Position numbers and translations under genes: made by a program
Assembly: GCA_945859605.1 (NCBI GenBank)
Contig: OX243812.1
Location: forward strand, 43,707,009-43,771,008
Length of the DNA stretch: 64,000 nt
Direction of reading: 5' to 3'
DNA from: Lumbricus rubellus
Taxonomy: Eukaryota; Annelida; Clitellata; Crassiclitellata; Lumbricidae
Notes under the pieces: generated by a model
The model's input: only the letters and a program-made list of their open reading frames with translations
The model's database searches: none
What the model was told of the DNA's origin: nothing
Shown here: positions 1 through 10,320 of the stretch, piece by piece
Layout: the number at the start of each line of letters is the position of its first letter
How positions within the stretch are numbered: position 1 is the stretch's first letter

Positions 1-564
1 ACCAGGTTGTAGCGTTGGATGCAAATGGACAGACGTTGAAAAAGAAAAGAGGCTTCACGTCTGTCACCACTGATTGAAGCGATGCGGCTGCCAATTTCAT
101 TAATGAAGTCTGAGGCCGACGGGTTGAGCGGACCCAATGTCTCTATGGCCACCGGCTGAAAGATGTAGGAAGTGGGCAGGCCTCCGTATTTTTGTTCTTT
201 GCGGATGGCCGCCTGCACTGATGCAGGCCCGACCAAACCGTTCGGGTGGGCTATGTACGAGGCGGCACACGTATGAACGATGGTGGCATCCCACGCCAAG
301 TATTTCCCTCCTGACCAGGGTAATAGGGTTGCCCCGTCCGGCCTTTTTCCATCTGATCTGAAGAGACCCGCCGGTTCCTTGATGCTTGGAATGTCAGCTC
401 TGAGGAGGGCACGCCAAATGATGTCATTTATGGCGTGGTGACGAAGGGAGCGACCCATGGCTCTCCTGCAGACGAAACCATGATGGCCCTCGGGGCCAAC
501 TCCCTCGCCACAATGGCATGTGTGAGGACCACACAAGTCCAAGCCCAACCTCAGACCCACCGCC
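1..564 (-). pseudogene. TAA-associated LINE fragment 1, endonuclease domain (cut by window edge)
   Basis: On the minus strand this encodes the C-terminal restriction-like endonuclease of the LINE superfamily that fills the window. The motif DGKRPDG, then a conserved WD, is visible around 325-255, giving the PD-X14-D spacing. The C-terminal ETLGP block follows near 145-130 and the LFQRLSICIQRYNLV end reaches base 1, so the 3' end lies outside the window. The best match here is the copy at 31,861-32,790. The 5' end breaks abruptly in a palindrome at 546-587 followed by a TTA tract. The family is clear; the clade name is not certain. Confidence 0.8.
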
Positions 565-587
565 ACCCGGCGGTGGGTCTGAGGTTG
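546..587. repeat. 19-bp perfect inverted repeat at a LINE 5' junction
   Basis: Arms CAACCTCAGACCCACCGCC (546-564) and its exact reverse complement (569-587) are separated by ACCC. The first arm is LINE coding sequence; the related copy near 32,455 reads past this point without a palindrome. The second arm is therefore an extra inverted copy made at the truncation point, directly before the TAT/TTA tract. Confidence 0.9.
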
Positions 588-664
588 TATTATTATTATT
601 ATTTTTTTTTTAAAATTTATTTTATTTTATTTATTTATTTATTTTTATTTTTTTATTTATTTTT
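588..664. repeat. TTA tract and T-rich LINE tail
   Basis: Short TTA run followed by T-rich sequence. Read on the minus strand it is the A-rich, TAA-containing tail of the LINE fragment at 664-801. Confidence 0.85.
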
Positions 665-801
665 TTACCCGAGGTATCAATGTATCAAATTTAAACTCTA
701 GAGTGGCCATCCAGGTCAAGATCAGGAAGAACAAAAGTGCTGTGGAAGTCAACAGCATTAAAACGCTGAATGTTAACAGACAGGCGTTGAAACAGGAAGT
801 T
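664..801 (-). pseudogene. TAA-associated LINE fragment 2, last ~36 residues plus 3' UTR
   Basis: Minus-strand reading gives FLFQRLSVNIQRFNAV, then a C-terminus ending in DLDGHSRV and a stop. This is almost the same as the C-terminus of the copy ending at 52,064. The 3' UTR carries the right arm ACCTCGGGT of the family hairpin, followed by an A-rich tail. The copy is severely 5'-truncated and flanked by TTA tracts on both sides. Confidence 0.8.
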
Positions 802-850
802 TTATTATTATTATTATTATTATGATTACTATTACTATTATTACTATTAC

Positions 851-892
<42 letters not shown>
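802..892. repeat. (TTA)n microsatellite with TAC/TGA variants
   Basis: Trinucleotide tract between two minus-strand LINE fragments. On the LINE sense strand it reads TAA. Confidence 0.95.
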
Positions 893-1783
893 CAATGTTA
901 TATTCCTCTAAAAACAGAGTACTACGGCCTCGTCGAGCCCAGGCATGCGATGGCGTTGAATCGCTGAACTGTTACAGATATTTTCTGGAACAAGAAGAAG
1001 GTTTCCTGAGGGTCTTCAGTAACGCGTGACAATCGTCGACCGAGTTCTGTGATGAAGGCCAGGCCTTCTTCGTCCATAGGCCCCAGCGTTTCTATCGCAA
1101 CCGGAGTGAAGTTGTATTTCGTCTGCAGTTCCGAGTATTTAAGTTTCTTCCTAGCAGCGGCTATTTCAGCAGCTCCGCCCGCCATTTTAGATGTCTCAGC
1201 CAGGTAGGATGGTGCTAGCGTATCGACGATGGTCACATCCCAAATAAGTGAACGCCCACTTTTCCACGGAATGAGGGTTTGACCATCTGGTCTTTTCCCA
1301 TCCATACGGGTGAGACCAGCTGGCTCTCTGATCGACGGAATACCTGCTCTGATGAGATTGCGAAGCACAATTTCGTTCACTGAGGAATGTCTAGCTTGCC
1401 TGCCGAAGCCAAGTGAGCAAGACAAACCATGCGAGCCTCTGGCCGAAACCATTGTGCCACATGTGCAAGCGTGTGGGGCGCAGATGACCGCTCCAAGTCT
1501 AAGGCCTACTGCCACCCTCATCTCCTCGTCGCTGAGTCTTAAACCCTGGGCAGCCAGTGGAAGGGCGAAGAGCCAGTCCGAAGCATGTGGTGCTTGAATC
1601 GCATTGAGTCTTGCCTTATCATACGGGTCGGCAGCGCGTGATGTGATCTCTGATAATTCCGCTGATAAAAGAGGTATGTCCCATGCGGACTGCTTGCTGT
1701 CAGAAGCTGGTAATTCACTTGTTTCCGTGGAGCTCTGTTGCCATCTGGTTCTGTATGTTTCCATCACAGAGTCGTCTGGAACC
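893..1783 (-). pseudogene. TAA-associated LINE fragment 3, endonuclease domain, open frame 922-1767
   Basis: A 281-residue open frame covers the C-terminal third of the LINE protein. It holds APHASDWLFALPLAA, the metal-binding CTCG...HGLSC and RH block, DGKRPDGQTLIPW followed by IWD (restriction-like endonuclease, PD-X14-D), and ETLGP...LFQKISVTVQRFNAI at the end. No internal stop is visible, but reverse transcriptase is missing because the copy is truncated at about 1,783, where a TTA tract begins. It belongs to a subfamily with a divergent C-terminus (CLGSTRP). The start given is only the first in-frame ATG of a truncated frame. Confidence 0.85.
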
Positions 1784-1835
<52 letters not shown>

Positions 1836-1847
1836 TTAGGACTGACA

Positions 1848-1902
<55 letters not shown>
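1784..1902. repeat. Two (TTA)n tracts around a 14-nt island
   Basis: TTA runs at about 1,784-1,835 and 1,851-1,901 are split by the island TAGGACTGACAATT. They separate two LINE fragments. Frames here encode only poly-Tyr, poly-Ile or poly-Leu and are not genes. Confidence 0.95.
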
Positions 1903-2207
1903 ACACAATCATTTATTGAAAAACAAAACAAGCTTGAAACCGGACTAATAACAGAAAAGTGTTCAAGCGTAGAGAGCATTGATATCGTCCTCGGGGAGTG
2001 GTGCAAAAGTACCCTTATAAGCAACTGCATTGAAACGTTGTGTGCAAATAGAAAGTCTCTGGAAGAGGTAGACAGTTTCTCTTGGGTCACCGGAAACAGC
2101 GGCACAACGGCGGCCCAACTCTAATAAAAATTCCCGACCCGCACTATTGATGGGACCCAATGTTTCAACTGCAATTGGTACAAACTCGTGGGAGACAGGA
2201 AGAGAAG
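1903..2207 (-). pseudogene. TAA-associated LINE fragment 4, C-terminus
   Basis: Encodes the last 80 or so residues: the ETLGPINSAG block, LLELGRR, LFQRLSICTQRFNAV, and a C-terminus ending in NALYA. This end matches the copy ending at 63,243, so the two belong to one subfamily. The 3' UTR (1,903-1,962) has no family hairpin but contains a TTTATT (sense AATAAA) signal. TTA tracts lie on both sides. Confidence 0.85.
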
Positions 2208-2255
<48 letters not shown>

Positions 2256-2340
2256 GTTATTATTATCATCATCATCATTATTATTATTATTATTATTATT
2301 ATAATTTATATATATTATATTATATATAATATATATATAC
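2208..2340. repeat. (TTA)n / (TCA)n tract merging into AT-dinucleotide repeat
   Basis: TTA run with a short ATC block, then TATATATTATAT-type sequence to about 2,340. It forms the tail of the LINE copy at 2,341-3,712. Confidence 0.9.
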
Positions 2341-3710
2341 TAATTATTGTTTAAAAACTAGTCCAGAATTGTCAGGCCTCGTCTTCAGGGTTTGAACAGA
2401 AAGAGCCTCGGAAGGCCACGGCATTAAAGCGCTGGATTGAAATCGACAACCGCTGGAAGAGATAGCAAGTTTCTCTAGACTCCCTTGAAAATTCGGAAAG
2501 ACGTCTTCCAAGATCTTTGATAAAAACAAGACCGCTTTCGTTGATTGGACCTAGGGTCTCGAAGGCCAGCGGCACAAATAAGTAGGTTTTGGACAGTTCA
2601 CTGTACTTCGAATTCTTTCTGATGGCAGCCAGCTCAGCCGCCGCTCCAGCTGCGCCCGATGTAGAGCTAAGGTAAGATGGAGCCACGGTGTCCGTCACTG
2701 TGACATCCCAAACGAGACTACGGCCTCCGCTCCATGGAATTAGAGTCATCCCATCGGGACGCTTTCCGTCCGTCCTCAGCAAACCGGATGGCTCTTTAAT
2801 GTTGGGGACGCCGGCACGAGTCAGACTGCGACTAATCAGGTCGTTCAGGACGGCGTGTCTGGCGATCCTGCCCGGACCGAGACAACAGGACAGGCCATGG
2901 GAGCCATCCGCTGTAACCACTGCCCCACAGGGACATGCGTGTGGCTCGCATAAACCCACTCCAAGGCGGAGGCTTACAGCTATCCTCACCGCTTCGTCGT
3001 CCAGCCGCAAACCACACGACGATATTGGCAGCGCAAACAGCCAGTCGCCGCTGTGAGGCGCAGCGACAGCTTTTAGGCGTGCTTGATTGTATGCGTCAGT
3101 GTGGGTGGTGAGCAGTGATTCGACCACCTTGATGACAAGCGGTGTGTCTCAGTGCGACTGTTTGTGGGCTACGCTCTCGTCTGGCGGTGTGATGCCGCTT
3201 GCTTCGCACCAACGACGCGTCATCTCTTCCACACATAAGTCGATGTCAGACTGATTTAATCCCAGCATGGAGGATTGGAGGTTACGGGTGCCTGCAGCAG
3301 AAGCCAGAAAGGCAGGGAGTGCAAGCGAAGCCACCCGACGAATTCCGAGTCCACCAAGCTTGACGGGCAAAGAGGCCTGAAGCCATTGGTCGTTCGATAA
3401 GGCGATGTTGAAGACTGTACTTAATCCGTTTCGAAGAATTGCGTCGAATCTGTCCAACAAAACGTGACCTGTACACGGGCAGCATCTTAATGTGTACACC
3501 AATCTCTGGGAGCTGAGTGAGAATCTAAGGAGGGTCAAAGCATCATGTTTGGCAATGTACTCCAATCTGCTTATTGCCAACTCCAACTCCGTGCATCTGT
3601 TCTCCAGACATTTCGTCAATGCTTCACTGGTCGACAGTGGTGCACCTAGCAAACAGGCACTCTGTGGAGTCGTGACGGTGAAATTACGGAAGACACTGTC
3701 GGATGAAACA

Positions 3711-3712
<2 letters not shown>
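2341..3712 (-). pseudogene. TAA-associated LINE copy 5: RT thumb/connection plus endonuclease, one nonsense codon
   Basis: Open frames 3149-3652 and 2372-3127 share one frame and are separated by a TGA at 3,149-3,151 where relatives have Trp. The upstream part is the post-catalytic RT region (LLGAPLS..., LRFSLSSQRLVYTLRCCPC, GGLGIRR). The downstream part has CPCG...HGLSC, RH, DGKRPDGMTLIPW with VWD (PD-X14-D), ETLGPINESG and a C-terminus ending NPEDEA. The last ~108 residues differ by a single residue from the copy at 47,827-48,153. The copy is 5'-truncated at a TTA tract. The sense 3' UTR is short (CTAGTTTTTAAACAATAATT) and lacks the CCTCGGG hairpin. Confidence 0.88.
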
Positions 3713-3777
<65 letters not shown>

Positions 3778-3798
3778 TTTTTTTTTTATAACTTCTTC

Positions 3799-3867
<69 letters not shown>
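3713..3867. repeat. (TTA)n microsatellite, two long tracts
   Basis: TTA at 3,713-3,775 and 3,801-3,867 with a T-rich interruption. This marks the right edge of the left-hand LINE cluster. Confidence 0.95.
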
Positions 3868-5100
3868 GTCTACTTTCAATTTCGACAATTAGGGTAAAAA
3901 TGGCAATCCTGGCATTCCACCACCTATCATCCATCTATCCCTTCACCCATCATAATTATAGCTCTACATGAAGATTAATTGGTACTGACTTTGATCGATT
4001 AACATTATTGCTTCACGAATCACATCAAAGAGCAACGTTCGAGATATAGGCCTAAGTAGGAACAATAATTGTCTAGGTATAATGGTATATAGGCTACGCC
4101 TAAATAATTAAAGTTCTTCATTAGAACTGAAGAGGTTCGCCTAATTTACCAGAGAAATTCAGGATTGAAATCTGGCGTAAATTTATTCGTATTATTAGGC
4201 CTATCCATGGTTCGATCGCCGTAAGCTGGTGTGTAAACATTTCTTTGAGGTAGCCTATTCGGAGGATGACGCTCGCCGCCGATATTATCTGTCGCACTAG
4301 GCGTATTTATTTTCGTCTATTTAAATAATAAATGGGAATGTACATATTCCCATTCAAACCTGTCTTAGAGACTAATGAGGAAGGATGCCACGGAAAACTG
4401 AAGTAAAGCAACGAAAACAAAAGAAATAGTTGTTTTTATAAAAAGTTTGGCTATTTTGCAAAACATTGATCATATTGGCTCTATGTACTATGATGAGTTT
4501 GACCTTAGATTGGTGTTATTTGAGTAAAAAATCATATATGTAAACGACATGTCTTGACAATTTGTATGAATGTCTTTGACGCAGGACGCCACTTAAAAAA
4601 ACCGCCATTTTGATTTCTAATGACAACTCCCAATGGTTCCGATGCATTATAATCAAAACTGTGAGAAACCATCCAGGGTTTTTACGGAATATGCCTCAAG
4701 AACATTGGAAAACAATCAATGGAGCTGAATAACTATATGTTAATTTTAGCAGCAATTTTGCTGTTTTTAAATGTAAAAATACTTGTTTTAACTTAATTTT
4801 GATGTCTAATGTTGAATTTGTCCTTATATTCATGTTATTCGAGTCAGAAATATATAGACGAAATATATGATACTATATTTTATAAGAAATTCCTAATCTC
4901 AGGCCGCTATATTTAAAAAGTCGCCATTTTGATTTCTAAGGCAAATTTCGGATGCCTTCTTTTCTGAAAACTCTCTCTAAGGTCCAACTACAACTGTGCC
5001 AAGGGGCATCTTATGTTCAAAAAGTGAAGATTACCAACCAGAAACTGACTTGTACCGGTCCGCTTAGACTACAATTATTTCTTAGAAGTATTGCACCTCA
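3868..5100. other. Non-coding AT-rich spacer with a degenerate internal duplication
   Basis: No convincing gene. Two diverged units, about 4,481-4,626 and 4,800-4,944, both end in GCCATTTTGATTTCTAA and share a TTTGAC/TTTGTCCTTA...GTTATT(T/C)GAGT pattern, so this looks like an old repeat about 320 bp in period. A small palindrome AATGGGAAT...ATTCCCATT is at about 4,330-4,354. TAGGCCTA occurs at 4,047 and 4,196. Confidence 0.6.
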
Positions 5101-5108
5101 GTCAGCAT

Positions 5109-7073
5109 CATGGTGTAAGAAGGAATGGTGTGCACACTTCCTATACTGGCCATACAAGGTTTTTGGCTCCACTTATTTTAGTACAGCAGGTGGCGCTGCT
5201 GTCGCAGGTTGCGCGAATGCAGCACAGGGAATATAGAGCAAGAAGTAAGGAACATTCGAAACATGGAACATAGGGACAAGGAGAGTGCAGGAACATAGCA
5301 GGGAACATCACTTGGAACATATTAGTGGCGATGAGGATTAGGTAGCATTGCAAGGAACATGGAAAATCACACGGAACACCTAGGAACATAGACCTAATAT
5401 ACAACAAAGAACGTGGAACGTAAAGAACATGAAGCATCACAGATAACAATGTTCAGAGAATGTGGGAATATAGGACGAGGAACACGGAACATGCATGCAT
5501 TCCGGAACACGCTACAAGGACTGTAGAACGTAAGGAACATGGAACATCAGAGGAAACATCAAAAACATTCAGGAACGTGGAACATAAGAGGAAACATAAA
5601 AAACATTCAGGAACATGGAACATAAGAGGAAACATTAAGGAACATGGAACACGGAAAGTGCAACCGGAATTGGATCACAAGGAACATGGACCATTAGGTG
5701 AAATACGGAACATGGAACATCAGGGGAAATTAGAATAAGTGAAGAACAAGGAATGGCGGACGCAAAGAACAGGGAGCATCAGAGAGCAAAAGGAACATGA
5801 AACATCACATGGGCCACCAGAGACATCAGAGAAAAAGACGCGGAACAAGCAACAAGGACCGTGGAACATAAGCAATATACAACAAGGACCATGGAACATA
5901 AACAACCTGAAACATCACGGGAAAATGAGAAACATTAGAGAACACGGAATGTGGAACACGCAACATGGTACGTGAAACGTAATGAACATGGAACATAAAA
6001 GAGAAGATCAGAACCATTAAGAAACATGTAACACGGAAATGTGGAACAAGGAATGTGTAACACAAGGAACAGGTGAACATCAGGGAACGTTCGCTGGAAA
6101 ACAGAACACGGAATGTGGAACACGCAACAAGGTCCGTGGAACGCAAGGAACAAGGAACATAAGAGGGAACACAAGAAACATTAAGGAACATGGAACCAGG
6201 AATATGCAGCAAGGAATATAAGGAACACAAAAAACACAAGGTAACATAAGGAACAAGGAACATCGTAGGAACTTCAGAGGCAATAAAAAATACGGAACGC
6301 GGAACACGCAACAAAAACTGTGGAGCTTAATGAACATGGAACACCAGAGGGAACATCAGAAACATTAAGAAACAAGGAACGCAAAACACGCAACAAGGGC
6401 CGTGGAACAAAAGGAACATGAATCATCAGGATAAACATAAGAAATATTACCGGTAAGCAACGCGGAATATGTAACAACGACTGTGGAACATAAGAAATAG
6501 GGAACACCAAGGAACACCAGGAACATGGAACATCACATTCAACACCAGCGACATAAGAAAACAAAGGACGCGAAACAAACAACAAGGATCGTGAAACATA
6601 AGGAATATAAACAATTAAGGAGCATGGAACATAAGGAACCTGGAATTCCAAATGGAACAAGGAACACGGAACATCAATTAACAGGGAACAGAGGGCACAT
6701 CACAGAGAACAAGGGAACACGGAACATCGATATGAACATCAGGGTCAGAGGACATAGAAAACATTGAAACACAGGGAACACAATAACATCACATGGAACA
6801 GAGAACACGGAAGACAAGAGAAAAGGAAACAAAAAGCAGATGGAACAGAACATAGCAAAGATAATTTGTGTCGCCCTCCTCCTTCGTCCAGACATGAGAC
6901 TGGCACTAAGGAACGGACATGCAGTGAAGGAGTATAAGTATATATGCCATACAATATCATGAAATTCCATTAGGCTTATAGGCGAAGTTCGTCAAATAGC
7001 GACGCCAGCGCCCTCTAGCGACCTGAGCCACAAATTTTAGCCAAGTGCGCACACCATCCCTTCTTACACCATG
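5109..7073. mobile_element. hAT-like foldback element, copy 1 (1,965 bp), minisatellite-filled
   Basis: The element begins CATGGTGTAAGAAGGRATGG and ends with the inverted complement. It is bracketed by the perfect 8-bp direct repeat GTCAGCAT (5101-5108 and 7074-7081). An 8-bp duplication and CA...TG ends fit the hAT superfamily. No transposase is visible: most of the interior, about 5,240-6,830, is a degenerate array of GGAACAT/GGAACAY-type units mixed with AACATNAGRG spacers. Translated frames give only periodic low-complexity peptides. The inverted copy at 28,714-30,679 is about 99% alike judged from matching frames. It must be moved by a partner element if still mobile. Confidence 0.88.
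5240..6830. repeat. Degenerate GGAACAT minisatellite inside the foldback element
   Basis: Units such as GGAACATGGAACAY and GGAACATNAGRGGAAACAT recur throughout, with a local 34-bp duplication near 5,560-5,640. Strong strand asymmetry is visible: purine-rich on plus, CT/TGTTCC-rich on minus. Confidence 0.85.
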
Positions 7074-7081
7074 GTCAGCAT

Positions 7082-7146
7082 ATGTCATGTCTATTAGGGT
7101 GACACTTTAAAAAAAATTTGAATTTTAGAAGTCGCACCATTTTAAA
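7082..7146. repeat. Short dispersed repeat, copy 1
   Basis: Starting from the GTCAGCAT target, the sequence ATGTCATGTCTATTAGGGTG and the following A/T-rich 45 bp recur almost unchanged at 10,188-10,263. The two copies bracket the L2-like LINE. A diverged inverted relative with TGTCACCCTAAT occurs near 19,205-19,270. ATTAGGGTGACA resembles a transposon terminus, but no pairing was established. Confidence 0.6.
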
Positions 7147-7173
7147 TGGTTATGTATCATAAGATAACTATGC

Positions 7174-9845
7174 ATGATTTTTTTAAAATTTATTTATTAT
7201 TATTTAATACTGGCCCAACACATCATAAACACAATTCACAAGCGAGGTCCAGTAATCCTTCTGGCACTCTACCGGCCTGGATCGTCTTCACCACCCGCGG
7301 CGTTTTTAGAGGAGTTTTCGGTCCTACTGGAACAGTTCGCTACGTACAACTCCCAATTGGTCCTTGTTGGAGACCTCAATCTCCGCCTGGAGCATCCTTC
7401 AATACCAGAGTCAATGAATTTCGCTACGATACTTGACCAGTTCGGATTAAAACAACATGTTTCTGAGCCCACACACAATCTTGGAGGGTGGCTTGACGTT
7501 TTGGTGACCAGAGATGACTGCCAGGTGACTGACATCTGCAATGCATCCACCCTCCTGTGTTATCTGACCATGGCCTCGTCGTTGCGGACATCCCGTTCAT
7601 CTATCAACCTGCGCTCTACATCACCAGGCAGATTCGTCACTGGAAAAGCCTCGATTGTGATGCCTTTGCTGCAGCGCTCCGAGTCCATCCGCTCTTCGAT
7701 AACACCGAAGACAGTTCATCGTCATCTGCCACAGAGCTCTTTGACTCTTACTCAACTGCCATGTCCGATCTGCTTGACACGTTTCTCCCGATTCGCTCAG
7801 TTCGTTCGCGCCAATGCCCGTTATCGCCCTGGTTTGACGCTGAATGCAGGGCATTCCGTCGCCGGGCCAGGCGTCTTGAAAGGGTATACAGGCGAAGCCG
7901 ATCAGATAAGGACAAAACTGCATGGATTCGTTATGTACGAGAGATGCATGCATTCTACCAGGACCGGGGGCGAGAGTATTGGGAGGCGGTCATCAGGCGC
8001 AGATCTGGTGAGCCAAAGAAGCTTTGGAATACATTTGACGACCTTCTCGGTCGCCGAGCATCCACTCATCGCACACAAACAACATCTTTCACAGCCGATG
8101 AGTTTCTTAAGAAATTGACAGCGAAGATAACATCCATCCGCGATGCCACTTCGACGGCTTCGCCGCCAGACTATCCACTTACCGACCACCGACTTCACAC
8201 TATCCGTGAGATTACAAGTACTGAACTTCGTGCACTTATCCTAACGTCTGCACCGAAGACGTGTGAACTAGATCCGGTGCCTACGTTTCTAGTACAGGAA
8301 CACATCAATATCATTCTTCCATTCCTTACTATGATGTGCAACCGCTCGATTCGTGAAGCACAGCTTCCAGTCTCTCAGAAACGATCGATTCTGCATCCGG
8401 TGCTGAAGCGGGAGGGCCTAGATGCAGAAGATCCGGGGAACTATCGCCCAATGGCCAATGTAACATTTTTATCTGAAATTCTTGAGCGTATCATTGCTAA
8501 GCAATTAATTGCTTACTTGGATGTAAATGATTTGCTCCCTTCCCATCAATCTGGGTTCCGTAAGAATCATTCGACTGAGACTCTTTTACTCCGCCTTTTA
8601 TCTGATCTCTATGGTGCTATGGATAAAGGACGCGTCTCTCTTCTGGCTTTATTCGATGTTAGCTCGGCTTTTGACTGCGTCGACCATAACATACTCCTCC
8701 AACGCCTTTCTACCTCTTTTGGCGTCGTGGATCAGCCTCTTAAGTGGCTTCATTCTTTTCTATCGGAACGTACCAATTCCGTTGTCTTTGGTACATCCAG
8801 ATCTGTCTGGGTTCCTGCCCCTTTTGGAGTCCCTCAGGGTTCTGTTTTGGGACCATTGCTGTATATTATTTATACGTCTGGCATAGGATCACTGCTGACA
8901 TCTTGTGGTCTTTTTCACCAGCTTTATGCTGATGATGTTCAAGCGTACACCCACTGCCACCCTGACAATAGTCTGGAAGTAGTTCAGCAAATGTGTCATG
9001 CTATGGATAAGCTGGCTAGCTGGTTAGCCTCTAACTGCCTCCTACTTAATGCTTCCAAAACTCAATTCATCGGGTTGGGTGGACGTCGACGACTGGCAAA
9101 TGTTGATCGTTGTGCCGTGGCTAAAGCATTTCCCCATGTTACCTTTTTTGATTCTGTCCGGGACTTGGGTGTTATGCTTGATGAAGAACTTAGTTTCTCA
9201 AAACATGTCAACCAGCTGACTCGTGGCTGTTACTACCAAATTCGTCAGCTACGGGTCATCTCTCGCTCCTTATCAGAGGACTCTGCTGCTACCCTTGTTC
9301 ATGCTTTTGTCACCAGCCGCTTGGACTACTGTTGCTCTATTCTGGTTGGTTTGCCTCTATTATTGATATCCCGACTTGACCGTGTTCTCCGATCTGCAGC
9401 CCGGCTAATTGGTCGAATTCCAAAATATGCCTCCGTTTCATCTTACATTCGTGATACTCTACACTGGCTCCCTATCTCACAGCGCATCGAATACAGAATT
9501 GCTTCACTGGTTTGGCGTTGTCTCCTTGGATGTGCCCCGACTTATCTGTGTGAACTCTGCTGTCCAATATCTGTTGTCCTTTCTCGCAGAGCCCTTCGCT
9601 CTGCCTATAGCGGTAAGCTTTTGGTCCCGCGTGTTGAAACATCAACCTGTGAGCGTCGTGCTTCCTCAGTTGTAGGTCCTTCTGTCTGGAATAGTCTCCC
9701 GTTGCAGATGCGCCTGCTGCCTAGGGTCGACTCGTCAGTGTTCTTCAAGCTCCTTAAGACTTTTTTGTTTCACCGTGGTTGGACTGGGAGCGCTTCTGAG
9801 TGGATTTCTTGAAGAGGCGCTATATAAGTTCTTGAAATGAATGCA
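7174..9845 (+). mobile_element. L2/CR1-like LINE, 5'-truncated
   Basis: The copy enters within the APE endonuclease: VGDLNLRLE (the GDFN-type motif) and LDVLVTRDD are read in one frame to about 7,540, after which the frame shifts and LSDHGLV (the SDH motif) and everything downstream continue in another. A small indel at about 7,520-7,545 is the one break I see. The 3' end is TTGAAGAGGCGCTATATAAG followed by TTCTTGAAATGAATGCAAAT. This tail is shared by elements at about 33,940 and 40,220 on the other strand. Confidence 0.88.
7557..9812 (+). CDS. L2/CR1-like LINE pol, end of endonuclease plus complete reverse transcriptase
   Basis: A 751-residue open frame. It starts in the last endonuclease motif (SDHGLV), then a linker, then RT: NYRPMANVTFLSEILERI, LFDVSSAFDCVDHNIL (catalytic Asp of motif A), GVPQGSVLGPLLY (motif B) and YADD (motif C) at about residues 460-463. 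The C-terminal region has LHWLPISQRIEYRI and GPSVWNSLPLQMR, typical of L2/CR1-type LINEs. The frame is unbroken, so RT could be catalytically intact, but the start shown is simply the first ATG after a frameshift. The real protein would begin far upstream in the missing 5' part. Confidence 0.9.
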   Translation: MLSDHGLVVADIPFIYQPALYITRQIRHWKSLDCDAFAAALRVHPLFDNTEDSSSSSATELFDSYSTAMSDLLDTFLPIRSVRSRQCPLSPWFDAECRAFRRRARRLERVYRRSRSDKDKTAWIRYVREMHAFYQDRGREYWEAVIRRRSGEPKKLWNTFDDLLGRRASTHRTQTTSFTADEFLKKLTAKITSIRDATSTASPPDYPLTDHRLHTIREITSTELRALILTSAPKTCELDPVPTFLVQEHINIILPFLTMMCNRSIREAQLPVSQKRSILHPVLKREGLDAEDPGNYRPMANVTFLSEILERIIAKQLIAYLDVNDLLPSHQSGFRKNHSTETLLLRLLSDLYGAMDKGRVSLLALFDVSSAFDCVDHNILLQRLSTSFGVVDQPLKWLHSFLSERTNSVVFGTSRSVWVPAPFGVPQGSVLGPLLYIIYTSGIGSLLTSCGLFHQLYADDVQAYTHCHPDNSLEVVQQMCHAMDKLASWLASNCLLLNASKTQFIGLGGRRRLANVDRCAVAKAFPHVTFFDSVRDLGVMLDEELSFSKHVNQLTRGCYYQIRQLRVISRSLSEDSAATLVHAFVTSRLDYCCSILVGLPLLLISRLDRVLRSAARLIGRIPKYASVSSYIRDTLHWLPISQRIEYRIASLVWRCLLGCAPTYLCELCCPISVVLSRRALRSAYSGKLLVPRVETSTCERRASSVVGPSVWNSLPLQMRLLPRVDSSVFFKLLKTFLFHRGWTGSASEWIS

Positions 9846-10187
9846 AATGCACATCTCTTGGTATCTTATTCCAGTGCTGTTTATCAAGTCTATTTATGGC
9901 TGTTAGCTTATGTAGTCTGGCTATTCCTTCCTGTATTTCATAACCGACTGCAGTATATGTACTATTATGTAGCCTATTGCTTGGTTCCTCTTGGTTTGTA
10001 AGTAGGTCCTACTTCATTAAATGAATGGATCAGTGCGACACCACGTTCAGCGCTGCATCATTTACGACCATTAAGCTCACAGCTCGGTCAAGCGAGCCAA
10101 GCGAACGCTGTCGTTTATTTATCTCCATATAACTGTAGGAAGTTTACAAGAATATCTAGTGCAGACTAGTGCAAACGAAGAGTTTCA
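9846..10187. other. Short non-coding spacer
   Basis: About 340 bp between the LINE tail and the dispersed repeat. No gene or clear repeat recognised. Confidence 0.5.
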
Positions 10188-10263
10188 GTCAGCATATGTC
10201 ATGTCTATTAGGGTGACACTTAAAATAAAAAATTTGAATTTTAGAAGTCGCACCATTTAAAAT
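10188..10263. repeat. Short dispersed repeat, copy 2
   Basis: Matches 7,074-7,146 including GTCAGCATATGTCATGTCTA and the A/T-rich stretch ending GAAGTCGCACCATTT. The gypsy element is inserted about 60 bp further right. Confidence 0.7.
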
Positions 10264-10320
10264 ACTGTAATATTATGTTATACTGTTTATAGTTACAAAA
10301 TTAGGCTCCTGTAGTGGTAC

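Noticed and set aside
5141..6970. Many overlapping frames with VPCSLRS/FRVP-type periodic peptides in the foldback elements (also 28,817-30,647)
   Set aside because: Periodic translation of the GGAACAT minisatellite; present in several frames and both strands with no domain.
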